From the NCBI GenBank assembly GCA_017524405.1, contig JAFWSJ010000015.1, positions 140,921 through 204,920 of the forward strand: a stretch of 64,000 nt of DNA, given 5' to 3'. A program made the position numbers and the translations under genes. The notes under the pieces are model-generated. The model ran no database searches and was not told the DNA's origin. It worked only from the letters and a program-made list of their open reading frames with translations. The DNA comes from Candidatus Saccharimonadota bacterium (lineage in GTDB: Bacteria > Patescibacteriota > Saccharimonadia > Saccharimonadales > Saccharimonadaceae). Numbering within the stretch: position 1 is the first letter of the stretch; every line of letters starts with the position of its first letter. Shown here piece after piece: positions 39,295-47,162 of this stretch.

Positions 39295-39323
39295 TTAACA
39301 ATACGGCTAATGTTTGTTACAAA
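39295..39323 (+). promoter_or_regulatory. Promoter of the DUF11 adhesin
   Basis: TTAACA, 17 bp, TACAAA with TGT before the -10. A GTTTG/CAAAC palindrome overlaps the -10. Confidence 0.6.
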
Positions 39324-39366
39324 CTTCTTATCTTGGAATTATTTCTAAAGAAAGGAATCAATATTT

Positions 39367-41025
39367 ATGAAGAAACTTACTAAGGTCAGTCTTGGCGTTG
39401 CAGCCGCTGCTGCTATCGTCGCTGGCGCTGGCGTAGTTTCGGCGTGGGGTCCTGCTCGTACTACTTTTACGATGGAGAAACCAGCTAATTACGTCACTTT
39501 CAACTCTATTACTAACAACGTTATTGGTGATGAGCGCTACTTCGTTTCCGCTTCTGAATACACCGGTAACGGCAATAATAACCATTATGTAGACGGCATT
39601 CAGGTCGAGGAAGGCAAGGAATATGTTGTGCGTATGTATGTCCACAACAACGCTGCTTCTAACCTCAACCTTGTTGCCGAAAACGTTCGCGCTTACGTGA
39701 TCCTTCCTACGGACACTGCAAGCGAAATCACGGTCGCTGGTAAGATTAACTCTTCCAACGCCAACCCAAAGACTGTTTGGGATGAAACAACTTTTAAATC
39801 CAAGAATGGTAAGAAGTTTAGCCTCGCCTATATCGATGGTACGGCTAAGTATTACAACATCGACAAGAATGGTAAGACCCGTTCGTTTAGCCTTGATGCA
39901 TTAAACGACGGCAACGACCTCTTTACTAGCAAGGGTCACCTCCTTGGTTACGACCAAATGGACGGTAAGATTCCTGGCTGTAATGAATATTCTGGTTACC
40001 TCACTTTCCACGTAACTCCAAAGTTCGAGGAAGAAGCTAAGCCTGAACTTGAAATCCAGAAGGACGTCAAGATTCGTGGTACTTCTACCTGGAGCGAAAC
40101 TGTTACGGCTAAGGCTGGTGACACGGTTCGTTATCGTATCCACGTGAAGAACATCGGCAACGCCGTTGTTAACAACCTCGTGGTTCGCGATATTTTGCCT
40201 GCTGGCTTGACTTATGTTAAGGGCAGCACGCAGCTTGTTAATACTGCGCATAAGGATGGTATTACCCTCAGCGATAATATCGTAAATAATGGCGTCAACC
40301 TCGGTAGCTATGCTGCTGGTGCTGGTGCTTATCTCTACTTCAACGCTACTGTTGATCAGGCTGTTGGTGAGAAGTGCGAAAACTCTAAGCTTCATAACAA
40401 CGCTCAGGTTTACGCAACTGAAGTTCCAACGCCAAAAGAAGACGGTGCCGACGTGCTCGTCAATGGTAAGGCTTGTAACGAAGACCCTAACTTTACCATC
40501 AACAAGATGGTTCAGTTAAAGGGCGGTAACAGCTGGGCAGAGAATATCACTGTTAAGGCTGGCGACACCGTTCGCTATCGCATCCAGTTCAAGAACACTG
40601 GTGATGTCGAACTCAAGAATGTTGCTATCCGCGATATCCTTCCTGCAAACATCAGCTATGTCAAGGGCAGCACTGTTGTTGACGGCAAGTCCGTTAGCGA
40701 CGGTATCACTACTGCCGACGGCATCATGATTGGCAACGTCAAGAAGGGTGCTGAAGTTACTGTTTACTTCTACGCTACGGTTAATGCCGCTTTGGCAAAC
40801 AACTGTAACGATTCTACCCTCACGAACATCGCGAAGGGTAAATACAATAACGACGCTAAGACTGAAAAGTCTGACACCGCTAACGTCTCTGTGAAGGGCA
40901 AGGTCTGTAACGATCCTGAAATTCCAAAGACTGGTGCTACTAGCATCGTTACCGGCATCGTTGGTGCAACCGCTGTTGCAACCGCCGCTGGTTACTATAT
41001 CATTAGCCGCAAAAAGCTAAACTAA
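39367..41025 (+). CDS. DUF11-repeat surface adhesin with sortase-like C-terminal anchor
   Basis: 552 aa. Signal peptide about 1-26 (SLGVAAAAAIVAGAGVVSAW), an N-terminal beta domain, then two DUF11 repeats, each with AGDTVRYRI, VRDILPAGLTYVKGST or a close variant, and a YFYATV-type strand. The C-terminus has IPKTGA, a hydrophobic helix and RKK, the order of an LPXTG sorting signal with Ile for Leu. It is probably linked to the cell wall by a sortase not in this window. SD AAAGGAA. Codon use is rich in GGT/GCT and differs from neighbours, suggesting high expression. Confidence 0.78.
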   Translation: MKKLTKVSLGVAAAAAIVAGAGVVSAWGPARTTFTMEKPANYVTFNSITNNVIGDERYFVSASEYTGNGNNNHYVDGIQVEEGKEYVVRMYVHNNAASNLNLVAENVRAYVILPTDTASEITVAGKINSSNANPKTVWDETTFKSKNGKKFSLAYIDGTAKYYNIDKNGKTRSFSLDALNDGNDLFTSKGHLLGYDQMDGKIPGCNEYSGYLTFHVTPKFEEEAKPELEIQKDVKIRGTSTWSETVTAKAGDTVRYRIHVKNIGNAVVNNLVVRDILPAGLTYVKGSTQLVNTAHKDGITLSDNIVNNGVNLGSYAAGAGAYLYFNATVDQAVGEKCENSKLHNNAQVYATEVPTPKEDGADVLVNGKACNEDPNFTINKMVQLKGGNSWAENITVKAGDTVRYRIQFKNTGDVELKNVAIRDILPANISYVKGSTVVDGKSVSDGITTADGIMIGNVKKGAEVTVYFYATVNAALANNCNDSTLTNIAKGKYNNDAKTEKSDTANVSVKGKVCNDPEIPKTGATSIVTGIVGATAVATAAGYYIISRKKLN

Positions 41026-41081
41026 GTTGACCGCCAATCTATAGAGCTTTCCCAGAAGCTTTTATAACGACGGGAAACTAG

Positions 41082-41122
41082 AAAAATACCTCCAGCCCAT
41101 CCGGGTTCGGAGGTATTTTTTT
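41082..41122 (+). terminator. Terminator of the adhesin gene
   Basis: AATACCTCC/GGAGGTATT stem, 14-nt loop, T7. Confidence 0.88.
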
Positions 41123-41147
41123 GTTGCTTTTCGCATTTTGCTTATGC

Positions 41148-41153
41148 TAAAAT
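41148..41153 (+). promoter_or_regulatory. Leaderless promoter, module copy 1
   Basis: TAAAAT with TGC before it, ending 7 nt before the ATG at 41161. Same TTATGCTAAAAT string as module copy 2. Confidence 0.75.
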
Positions 41154-41160
41154 AATAGAT

Positions 41161-42231
41161 ATGAATGAGGGTGAGAATACTGGCATGCCTAAGTCTCCTG
41201 ATTTTTCATCCCCAAATAATCCACCGAAAAATTCTGCATCGGCGTCTGTATATTCTGCCGCCGCGAGCCTTCCAGACGAAGACCCGTCGCAGCCTACGCA
41301 GTCAATTTCGTCCGGCAAACCTGCTCGTCCGCGCCTCGGTTTTTCTCGCAAATTCAAAGAATCGCAGCCGACTCAGCCGCGCGCTAATACATTTAGCAAT
41401 GCACCAGAGTTTTTCAACCAAGCCGTTGGCGACATCGTAATCGCGAACGATAACGCAAAGGCGCAAAAAAAGAAGAACAAAAAATTTGCCATTCTTGCGG
41501 CCATTGTATTGGGCGCACTCGCTATCACGATTGTTGTGATTCTTGTCGTTAGCGGTATCAACCAGCCAAGCGCCAACAAGGTAAAGACCGCCTTCAATCG
41601 CTATGCAAACTATGTGCTCTACGGCGAAGAAAAAGATAGCAACATCGGAGAATATGACGAGTCTGCACATTATACAATCATGGATAAACTCGTGAATACG
41701 GACGACAATTATAACAAACGTCTCAAGGAGCTTTTCGATATTTTCTACAAGGCATATAATGCCGCCGCGGAAAGTGGACTATATGAAAAGGGCGGCATGA
41801 ATGACTACAAGTGGATTGTCTATGATACCTACCTCAGTATTTATCTAGAAGACGCTCTTCCGGAAGATGAGCTGGCGGAAAAATTCTCAGAAGAAGGCGC
41901 GGAGGGGCTCAGGTCTCTTGTCAATGCTAAGACCGAATCGCTCCGGGACTTCCAGGAATCGTCTTATATCAAAGCATGGGCAGACGCTCGGCTCAGTTTT
42001 ATCGCGGTACTAGAATATGAAAGTAAGTTTAGCTGCTACCTTGGTGACCCATCGAACAAAGCGAAATGCGACGTCAAACCTACGTCAGGAGAAGTATCTG
42101 CCATGGAGACGGCATATTCCAACTATAAACAGTCTGTGCAAGATCAAGAGTATTACGAAAAGATTAGTACACAAGGAATAATAAACTACATATTTGACTA
42201 CAGAGGAGCGTTTGATGGCAAAAAGAAGTAA
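41161..42231 (+). CDS. Single-pass membrane protein, secretion module copy 1
   Basis: 356 aa. Disordered cytoplasmic N-terminus (MNEGENTGMPKSPDFSSP), a basic patch (AQKKKNKK), one membrane helix (about 105-126, ILAAIVLGALAITIVVILVV), then an ectodomain starting VKTAFNRYANYVLYGEEKDS. Paralogue of the gene at 46068: the N-terminus, helix region and first 90 ectodomain residues match, the rest diverges. VirB8 has a similar topology but no VirB8 motif was recognised. It overlaps the VirB6-like gene by 17 nt, indicating a coupled pair. Confidence 0.65.
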   Translation: MNEGENTGMPKSPDFSSPNNPPKNSASASVYSAAASLPDEDPSQPTQSISSGKPARPRLGFSRKFKESQPTQPRANTFSNAPEFFNQAVGDIVIANDNAKAQKKKNKKFAILAAIVLGALAITIVVILVVSGINQPSANKVKTAFNRYANYVLYGEEKDSNIGEYDESAHYTIMDKLVNTDDNYNKRLKELFDIFYKAYNAAAESGLYEKGGMNDYKWIVYDTYLSIYLEDALPEDELAEKFSEEGAEGLRSLVNAKTESLRDFQESSYIKAWADARLSFIAVLEYESKFSCYLGDPSNKAKCDVKPTSGEVSAMETAYSNYKQSVQDQEYYEKISTQGIINYIFDYRGAFDGKKK

Positions 42232-45200
42232 GATAATCGCGGCTCTCGTCCTAATTGTCGCAGCCATTTCTTTAGGCATAGCTATGACTACGAACGTCAG
42301 CGCGGACGGGGAGAGCTACCGCAGCTCTATCGATAAAAAGGCGCTATTCCAAGGGTTGGCAAAATGTATCTCGGACGGATACATGGACGACGTAGCGAAC
42401 AGTGGCGCATATACCGGCCTAGAGTCTCTGTATAAGAGCAAAAGCGATTCGCTCAACAGACCTCTTGCTAGCTGGTCTGACAGGGCAGTTAAGAATTCCA
42501 AGACGGCATATAAAGATATGGCGAGCTGCAAGGGCATTATTACCGGTAAAAACACCAGTGGCACGAACGCTGCCGACATAAAGAGCATATTTGTCACTAT
42601 GGGTAACCAAACCATGGCTACCGGCAACGTTAACATGGGCAAGTATTTGACGCTGAAGTTCGGCTACGTCAATCAGGCAGTCGGCAAGACTGAGTGTATC
42701 CGATACAAAGTGCCGGTGAGATATGTGTTCGATAATGGCGCTAGAGCGTCGGCGGACAGGTATACGGACACCTTCTGTATCGACTACAATGATAAGGATA
42801 AAAAAGTCACCAATGTGTATTGGACCGTAGACCCAGCATCTGTATCTCTCCAGACTATGAATTGCGATTGGGATGGTGGCGGCGTCGGCTGCTGGTATTC
42901 GAAATGGGGGACTGTTCTGCATGAACGTTGGGGCTGGAACCGTATTACGGATCTCAAATCTGCAATTATTGGTCTCGTTGGCTACATATATCGTCTAAGA
43001 AAAAACGAGAATGCTTTCGAGATTGACGCTACGAAAAAACAGTTCAAGCTAAAAGACATTGGCACTGTATCTTGGGACGGCGTTACTATAGACACGTTCA
43101 AAAATAACATCATGAACGGCATCACTAACGGTTCGAACTTCCAGGAGAGGAAAAGGGAGCGCAAGATTGGGGGAACCTACAATGCGGCCTATATTGCTTG
43201 GAGCAATGAGCATAGTTGCTACGGCTTCGATACTCAGCAGGCTATCTGTGCGTATGACGGTAATACTGGCATAACGACAATTCGGACCGAAGTACCTGAT
43301 ACTGAGGTAGTGTCGCGTGCGACCGGGGACGAGGGGGATGGCCCGTATAGCGTTTATACTGGTAAAGACTACGACCAGTATAGGGCGATTGCGCAGATGA
43401 ATGACTATACTGGCAAGATCGATACGAGCGACATGCGTAGCTTCGCTATCAAAAAGACATATCTCACGAAAACCGAGCAAGTACTTCTCTACATGCACTA
43501 CTTGAATACGAACTTAGGCGCCGACGTAGACTGCGACGTCCCGGCCGATAAACAGTCGTATTACGGCGATCCTATCAAGTGGGTCAAGGACGGCGATACA
43601 AAAGTTTCTAAGCAGTGCTATATCAAGAACACGTCTAATAAAGATTTGAAGGCTCAGTTCAACGCGGTCGGTGACGCTTCTAGGAGACTCGGCGCCGCAG
43701 CCTTTGCTGGCGAGTTTGCGGGTAAGATAGGCTGGGATGGCCTTGTTGAATACTTTAAGAATCTCAACGAATCTCTCGTTCTAGACATGCCATCGGACAA
43801 TGGCGGCAATGAAGGCTACAACGAGGGCACCGATCCTCGTGACGTCATTAGCACCACGGAAGCCGAGGCAGACAAGAACTGCTACAATTCCGCTGGTAGT
43901 TCAAACTGGATTGCTTGTCCGATTATCGATAACAGCTCCGTAGCATCCGAAGCTATGCAGGCATTCATTACTGGCATGCTCCAGGTAAACACTAAGCTAT
44001 TCTCGAATGTTGACGGCGAAAACGGAACTTTCGAAGCATGGTCGGCTTTCCGGAATATCGCCAACATTGTATTTATCATTGTGTTTATAATAGTGATCAT
44101 TTCCCAGGTCACCGGTGTGGGCATAGATAATTACGGCATTAAGAAAATCCTTCCTAAGCTCGTTCTTGGCGCGCTTCTCGTAAACGTTTCGTACTTCATA
44201 TGCCAGGCCTGCGTAGATGTTGGAAACATCACTGGTGGCGGTATCAAGAATATCTTTGAGGGCATCGAACATAGCCTGAGCAATAACCGCTCTGTCGCAT
44301 TCTCCTTTGCGCAGCAAAAGGCAGGTGCTGGTTTCATTGGCTTTAACGCAGCCGCAATTCTCATCGGTATCCTCGGCGCAGCATGGTATCTCTCGGGCGG
44401 TCAAATCTTAGTTCCGATCCTTCTCGCTGCGATTGGCGTTGTAATCGGTATTCTATTCCTTCTCATCCTCCTTGCCGTACGCCAGGGCTTGGCGGTCGCG
44501 CTCGTCGTTCTTTCGCCGCTTGCGTTCGTTATGTATATGCTTCCGAATACCAAATCCATATTTAGCAAGTGGACAAAGCTATTTGGTGGCGTTCTCTTAG
44601 CTTACCCACTCTGTAGCCTAGTCGTCTACGGCGGTCAAATGGTCTCCGCGATCATCCTCCTCTCCGCAGCTAAGGCGGCAGATGAAGGACTCGTCGTCAC
44701 TAACTTTGCTCTAGCACTGACCTCAACAATCCTTTCGATCGCTCCAGTCTTCTTCATCCCGTCTCTCATCATGAAATCGATGAGCGGTGTTGCGACCGTC
44801 GCTAATGGTCTTAAGGCTCGCGCAACCAGCCTTGGCAAGAGCGCATTCGATCGTAGTCACACCGCAGAAAATATGCGCAATGTCGCCTTGGCTAGAAAAG
44901 ACAATTTGAATGCCAGAAGCGCACGCAGGGCGCTTAGTCGTTATAAAGACGATAATTCCCTTACGGGTAGAGCGAGAAAGAGGGCGGCAAGAAACGTTCT
45001 CCTCGGCATCGACAAGAAGAATGCGGACTACTACGCAGGTGAGGCAAGGGGTATGAGCAAAGATGATCTCGTAATAATGGGGAACGAGGCGTTTGGAGCT
45101 GACGGTAGCTTCGACAATGAAAAGTATGATGCGGCACTTGCGCAGCTCTTTAATACAGGTAATGACGAGGAAGCGCTTAAGTTAATGAGCGATGTGTCCA

Positions 45201-45994
45201 ATAGAGCTGCTGCGGCGAACTTGAATGGCGAGGTGCTCGAAAAGATTAAGTCTACTAACGCCCAAAGAGGCGGCACTATTGGCAAAGCCCTTTCGAAGGT
45301 TCAAGGAAAAGCAGGCAGGGCGGTGAGTCTCAACGAAGCAATGAGGGATGGCAAAATGGAAGAAGCCTTTAAAGGCATGGGTGATAATGTAATCGCTGGA
45401 ATGACGAAAGACGAAATGAGCTTCCTATCAAGTGGCAGCTTCAACCTTTCTAATTTATTCACAAACGAGCAGTTGGCGACAGCTGCTGCTACCCACACAT
45501 CTGGCAAGGCGGGGGATAACTTTAATAAACTTCTTCGTGCAACTGGCCAAGCGGCTTCGGTAAGAGACACGGTATCAGTAGAACAGTGGGCTAAGATGAG
45601 CGAGCAAACTCTCAATGACCTCGGCTTTACCGATGCGCAAAACGAGACCTTCGCGCAGAGTATTATAGATAGCGGCGATGGCGAGCTCATGAACAGCGTT
45701 TCTGGTGGGAGACAGAGGGATCTCATCAATCAAAAGAATGCTGCAAAGGCAGCCGCAGAACAACTAGCGGCTCAGGCAGAAGAGGCTGCACGAAACAGCC
45801 AAGCTCAGTTCCAGCAGCGTATGACGCAGGCCGTTCAGAATGCGGAGCACGCTAGAGCTCAGCAGGCGCAATTGAACTATAACGCTCAGCAAAGCCAACA
45901 GCGCTTCCAGCAGCGTATGACGCAGGCCGTCAATGAAATAAAACAGAACATGCAGCAGCCGCCAGAATCTTTTAGCGACGGCGGAGGCATCTAG
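42215..45994 (+). CDS. Giant VirB6/TrbL-like protein, secretion module copy 1
   Basis: 1259 aa from ATG 42215, with GAGGAG 6 nt upstream. Signal-like segment (about 8-24), a Cys-rich extracellular domain (about 30-550), then NSAGSSNWIACPI and a polytopic core (about 608-860, AFRNIANIVFIIVFIIVIIS onward) with seven or so helices, matching the VirB6/TrbL-like proteins of CPR type IV secretion clusters. The C-terminal 400 residues are cytoplasmic, helical and Gln/Ala-rich, ending PPESFSDGGGI. Probably the inner-membrane channel of a T4SS-like machine; no VirB4 or VirD4 ATPase is in the window. Confidence 0.75.
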   Translation: MAKRSKIIAALVLIVAAISLGIAMTTNVSADGESYRSSIDKKALFQGLAKCISDGYMDDVANSGAYTGLESLYKSKSDSLNRPLASWSDRAVKNSKTAYKDMASCKGIITGKNTSGTNAADIKSIFVTMGNQTMATGNVNMGKYLTLKFGYVNQAVGKTECIRYKVPVRYVFDNGARASADRYTDTFCIDYNDKDKKVTNVYWTVDPASVSLQTMNCDWDGGGVGCWYSKWGTVLHERWGWNRITDLKSAIIGLVGYIYRLRKNENAFEIDATKKQFKLKDIGTVSWDGVTIDTFKNNIMNGITNGSNFQERKRERKIGGTYNAAYIAWSNEHSCYGFDTQQAICAYDGNTGITTIRTEVPDTEVVSRATGDEGDGPYSVYTGKDYDQYRAIAQMNDYTGKIDTSDMRSFAIKKTYLTKTEQVLLYMHYLNTNLGADVDCDVPADKQSYYGDPIKWVKDGDTKVSKQCYIKNTSNKDLKAQFNAVGDASRRLGAAAFAGEFAGKIGWDGLVEYFKNLNESLVLDMPSDNGGNEGYNEGTDPRDVISTTEAEADKNCYNSAGSSNWIACPIIDNSSVASEAMQAFITGMLQVNTKLFSNVDGENGTFEAWSAFRNIANIVFIIVFIIVIISQVTGVGIDNYGIKKILPKLVLGALLVNVSYFICQACVDVGNITGGGIKNIFEGIEHSLSNNRSVAFSFAQQKAGAGFIGFNAAAILIGILGAAWYLSGGQILVPILLAAIGVVIGILFLLILLAVRQGLAVALVVLSPLAFVMYMLPNTKSIFSKWTKLFGGVLLAYPLCSLVVYGGQMVSAIILLSAAKAADEGLVVTNFALALTSTILSIAPVFFIPSLIMKSMSGVATVANGLKARATSLGKSAFDRSHTAENMRNVALARKDNLNARSARRALSRYKDDNSLTGRARKRAARNVLLGIDKKNADYYAGEARGMSKDDLVIMGNEAFGADGSFDNEKYDAALAQLFNTGNDEEALKLMSDVSNRAAAANLNGEVLEKIKSTNAQRGGTIGKALSKVQGKAGRAVSLNEAMRDGKMEEAFKGMGDNVIAGMTKDEMSFLSSGSFNLSNLFTNEQLATAAATHTSGKAGDNFNKLLRATGQAASVRDTVSVEQWAKMSEQTLNDLGFTDAQNETFAQSIIDSGDGELMNSVSGGRQRDLINQKNAAKAAAEQLAAQAEEAARNSQAQFQQRMTQAVQNAEHARAQQAQLNYNAQQSQQRFQQRMTQAVNEIKQNMQQPPESFSDGGGI
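45809..45930 (+). repeat. Direct repeat inside VirB6-like copy 1
   Basis: A 26-nt identical segment at 45809-45834 and 45905-45930, offset 96 nt (32 codons), encoding FQQRMTQAV twice. Copy 2 of the gene has a single related unit (FQQNMARAV). Confidence 0.85.
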
Positions 45995-46004
45995 CCTCGC
46001 ATAG

Positions 46005-46029
46005 AACCGCCCGTTTTAGGGCGGTTTTT
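46005..46029 (+). terminator. Terminator between module copies
   Basis: AACCGCCC-GTTTTA-GGGCGGTT with T5. Confidence 0.87.
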
Positions 46030-46054
46030 GTTGATTTTCAGATTTCGCTTATGC

Positions 46055-46060
46055 TAAAAT
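46055..46060 (+). promoter_or_regulatory. Leaderless promoter, module copy 2
   Basis: TAAAAT with TGC before it, ending 7 nt before the ATG at 46068. Confidence 0.75.
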
Positions 46061-46067
46061 TATAGGT

Positions 46068-47162
46068 ATGAATGAGGGTGAGAATTCTGGCGCGCCAAAG
46101 TCTCCAGTTTTTTCATCCCCAGACGCTTCACCGGAGAGTTTGGAACAGCTACAGCCGACTGCGGCTCCGGGCCAACAACCCGGTCAAATGATTGTCTCGT
46201 CCCCAGATGACGCCGCGGGCGTTTCGCCTCAGGCAGTTCAGGGCAGCGCTCGCCCAAAGCAGCGTATTAATTTCGGTTTCACTCGCAAGTTCGCAGGGCA
46301 TCAAGCGACCCAGCAACAGACGGTAATGCCGAACAATACGCCAGATTTCTTCAATCAGGCCGTCAACGATGTTGTTCTCGCCGATGAAGAAGCGGTCGCT
46401 AGGAAGCAGAAAACGAAAAAGATCGTTCTTCTTTCTGCGATTGCGCTCGGCGCGCTGGGCATTATCCTCATCGTAGTTCTTCTCGCCAAGCAGGCCGGTC
46501 GACCAAGCACTAATACGGTAAAAACCGCCTTTAATCGTTATGCGAACTATGTGCTTTACGGCGAAGAAAAAGATAGTGACATTGGAGGGCCGAGCAACGA
46601 CGTCCGCTATACGATTATGGACAAATATATCAACGTGGACGATAACTACAACAAGCGCTTCAAGGAGCTCTTTGAAACCTTCTACGAGAAATATAATGCC
46701 GCTGCGGAAAGCGGGCTATACGAAAAAGGTGGCATGGACGGATACCGCGGCACGGTCCAAGACGTATATGCCAGCTTTTATCTTGAAAATGTACTAGGCG
46801 AACAGGAGATTATTAGGAAATTCATCGATTTTGGTACGAGCGGCATCACGAAAGATATCGACGAATCAGTTAATGCATATGGCTCTGGGCATAGCAACAA
46901 CTATATTGACTACTGGGCAAAATCAAAAGAGACGTACTTGAATATGGTGGCTTATCTAGACGAGCACCATTGTCTTCCATCGGATTACAGAAACTATGGC
47001 GATATCGCGTGCGACATTAATATGGAATCCGATGAAGGCTACAATAATGCTCGCTCCCAATACGAAGAATATCTCGACAAAATGCGAAGCGAAGCTATAT
47101 TCGAGCGCCAGTCTATCTATAACCAGATGTTTAATATAAAGCAGGAGTTGTATGAGAAATAA
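46068..47162 (+). CDS. Single-pass membrane protein, secretion module copy 2
   Basis: 364 aa, paralogue of the gene at 41161. MNEGENSGAPKSPVFSSP start, RKQKTKK basic patch, one helix (about 121-143), ectodomain VKTAFNRYANYVLYGEEKDSDIGG and the shared NAAAESGLYEKGGM segment. After about residue 240 the two copies lose similarity. It overlaps the following gene by 11 nt. Function unknown; conserved pairing with the VirB6-like protein implies a shared complex. Confidence 0.65.
   Translation: MNEGENSGAPKSPVFSSPDASPESLEQLQPTAAPGQQPGQMIVSSPDDAAGVSPQAVQGSARPKQRINFGFTRKFAGHQATQQQTVMPNNTPDFFNQAVNDVVLADEEAVARKQKTKKIVLLSAIALGALGIILIVVLLAKQAGRPSTNTVKTAFNRYANYVLYGEEKDSDIGGPSNDVRYTIMDKYINVDDNYNKRFKELFETFYEKYNAAAESGLYEKGGMDGYRGTVQDVYASFYLENVLGEQEIIRKFIDFGTSGITKDIDESVNAYGSGHSNNYIDYWAKSKETYLNMVAYLDEHHCLPSDYRNYGDIACDINMESDEGYNNARSQYEEYLDKMRSEAIFERQSIYNQMFNIKQELYEK

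Noticed and set aside
42194..42214. TTG start for the VirB6-like gene copy 1
   Set aside because: GAGGAG lies downstream of it, 6 nt before the ATG at 42215, which also gives a clean signal segment.
41161..42231. Assignment of the bitopic protein as VirB8
   Set aside because: Topology agrees, but no VirB8 sequence motif was found; kept as unknown.
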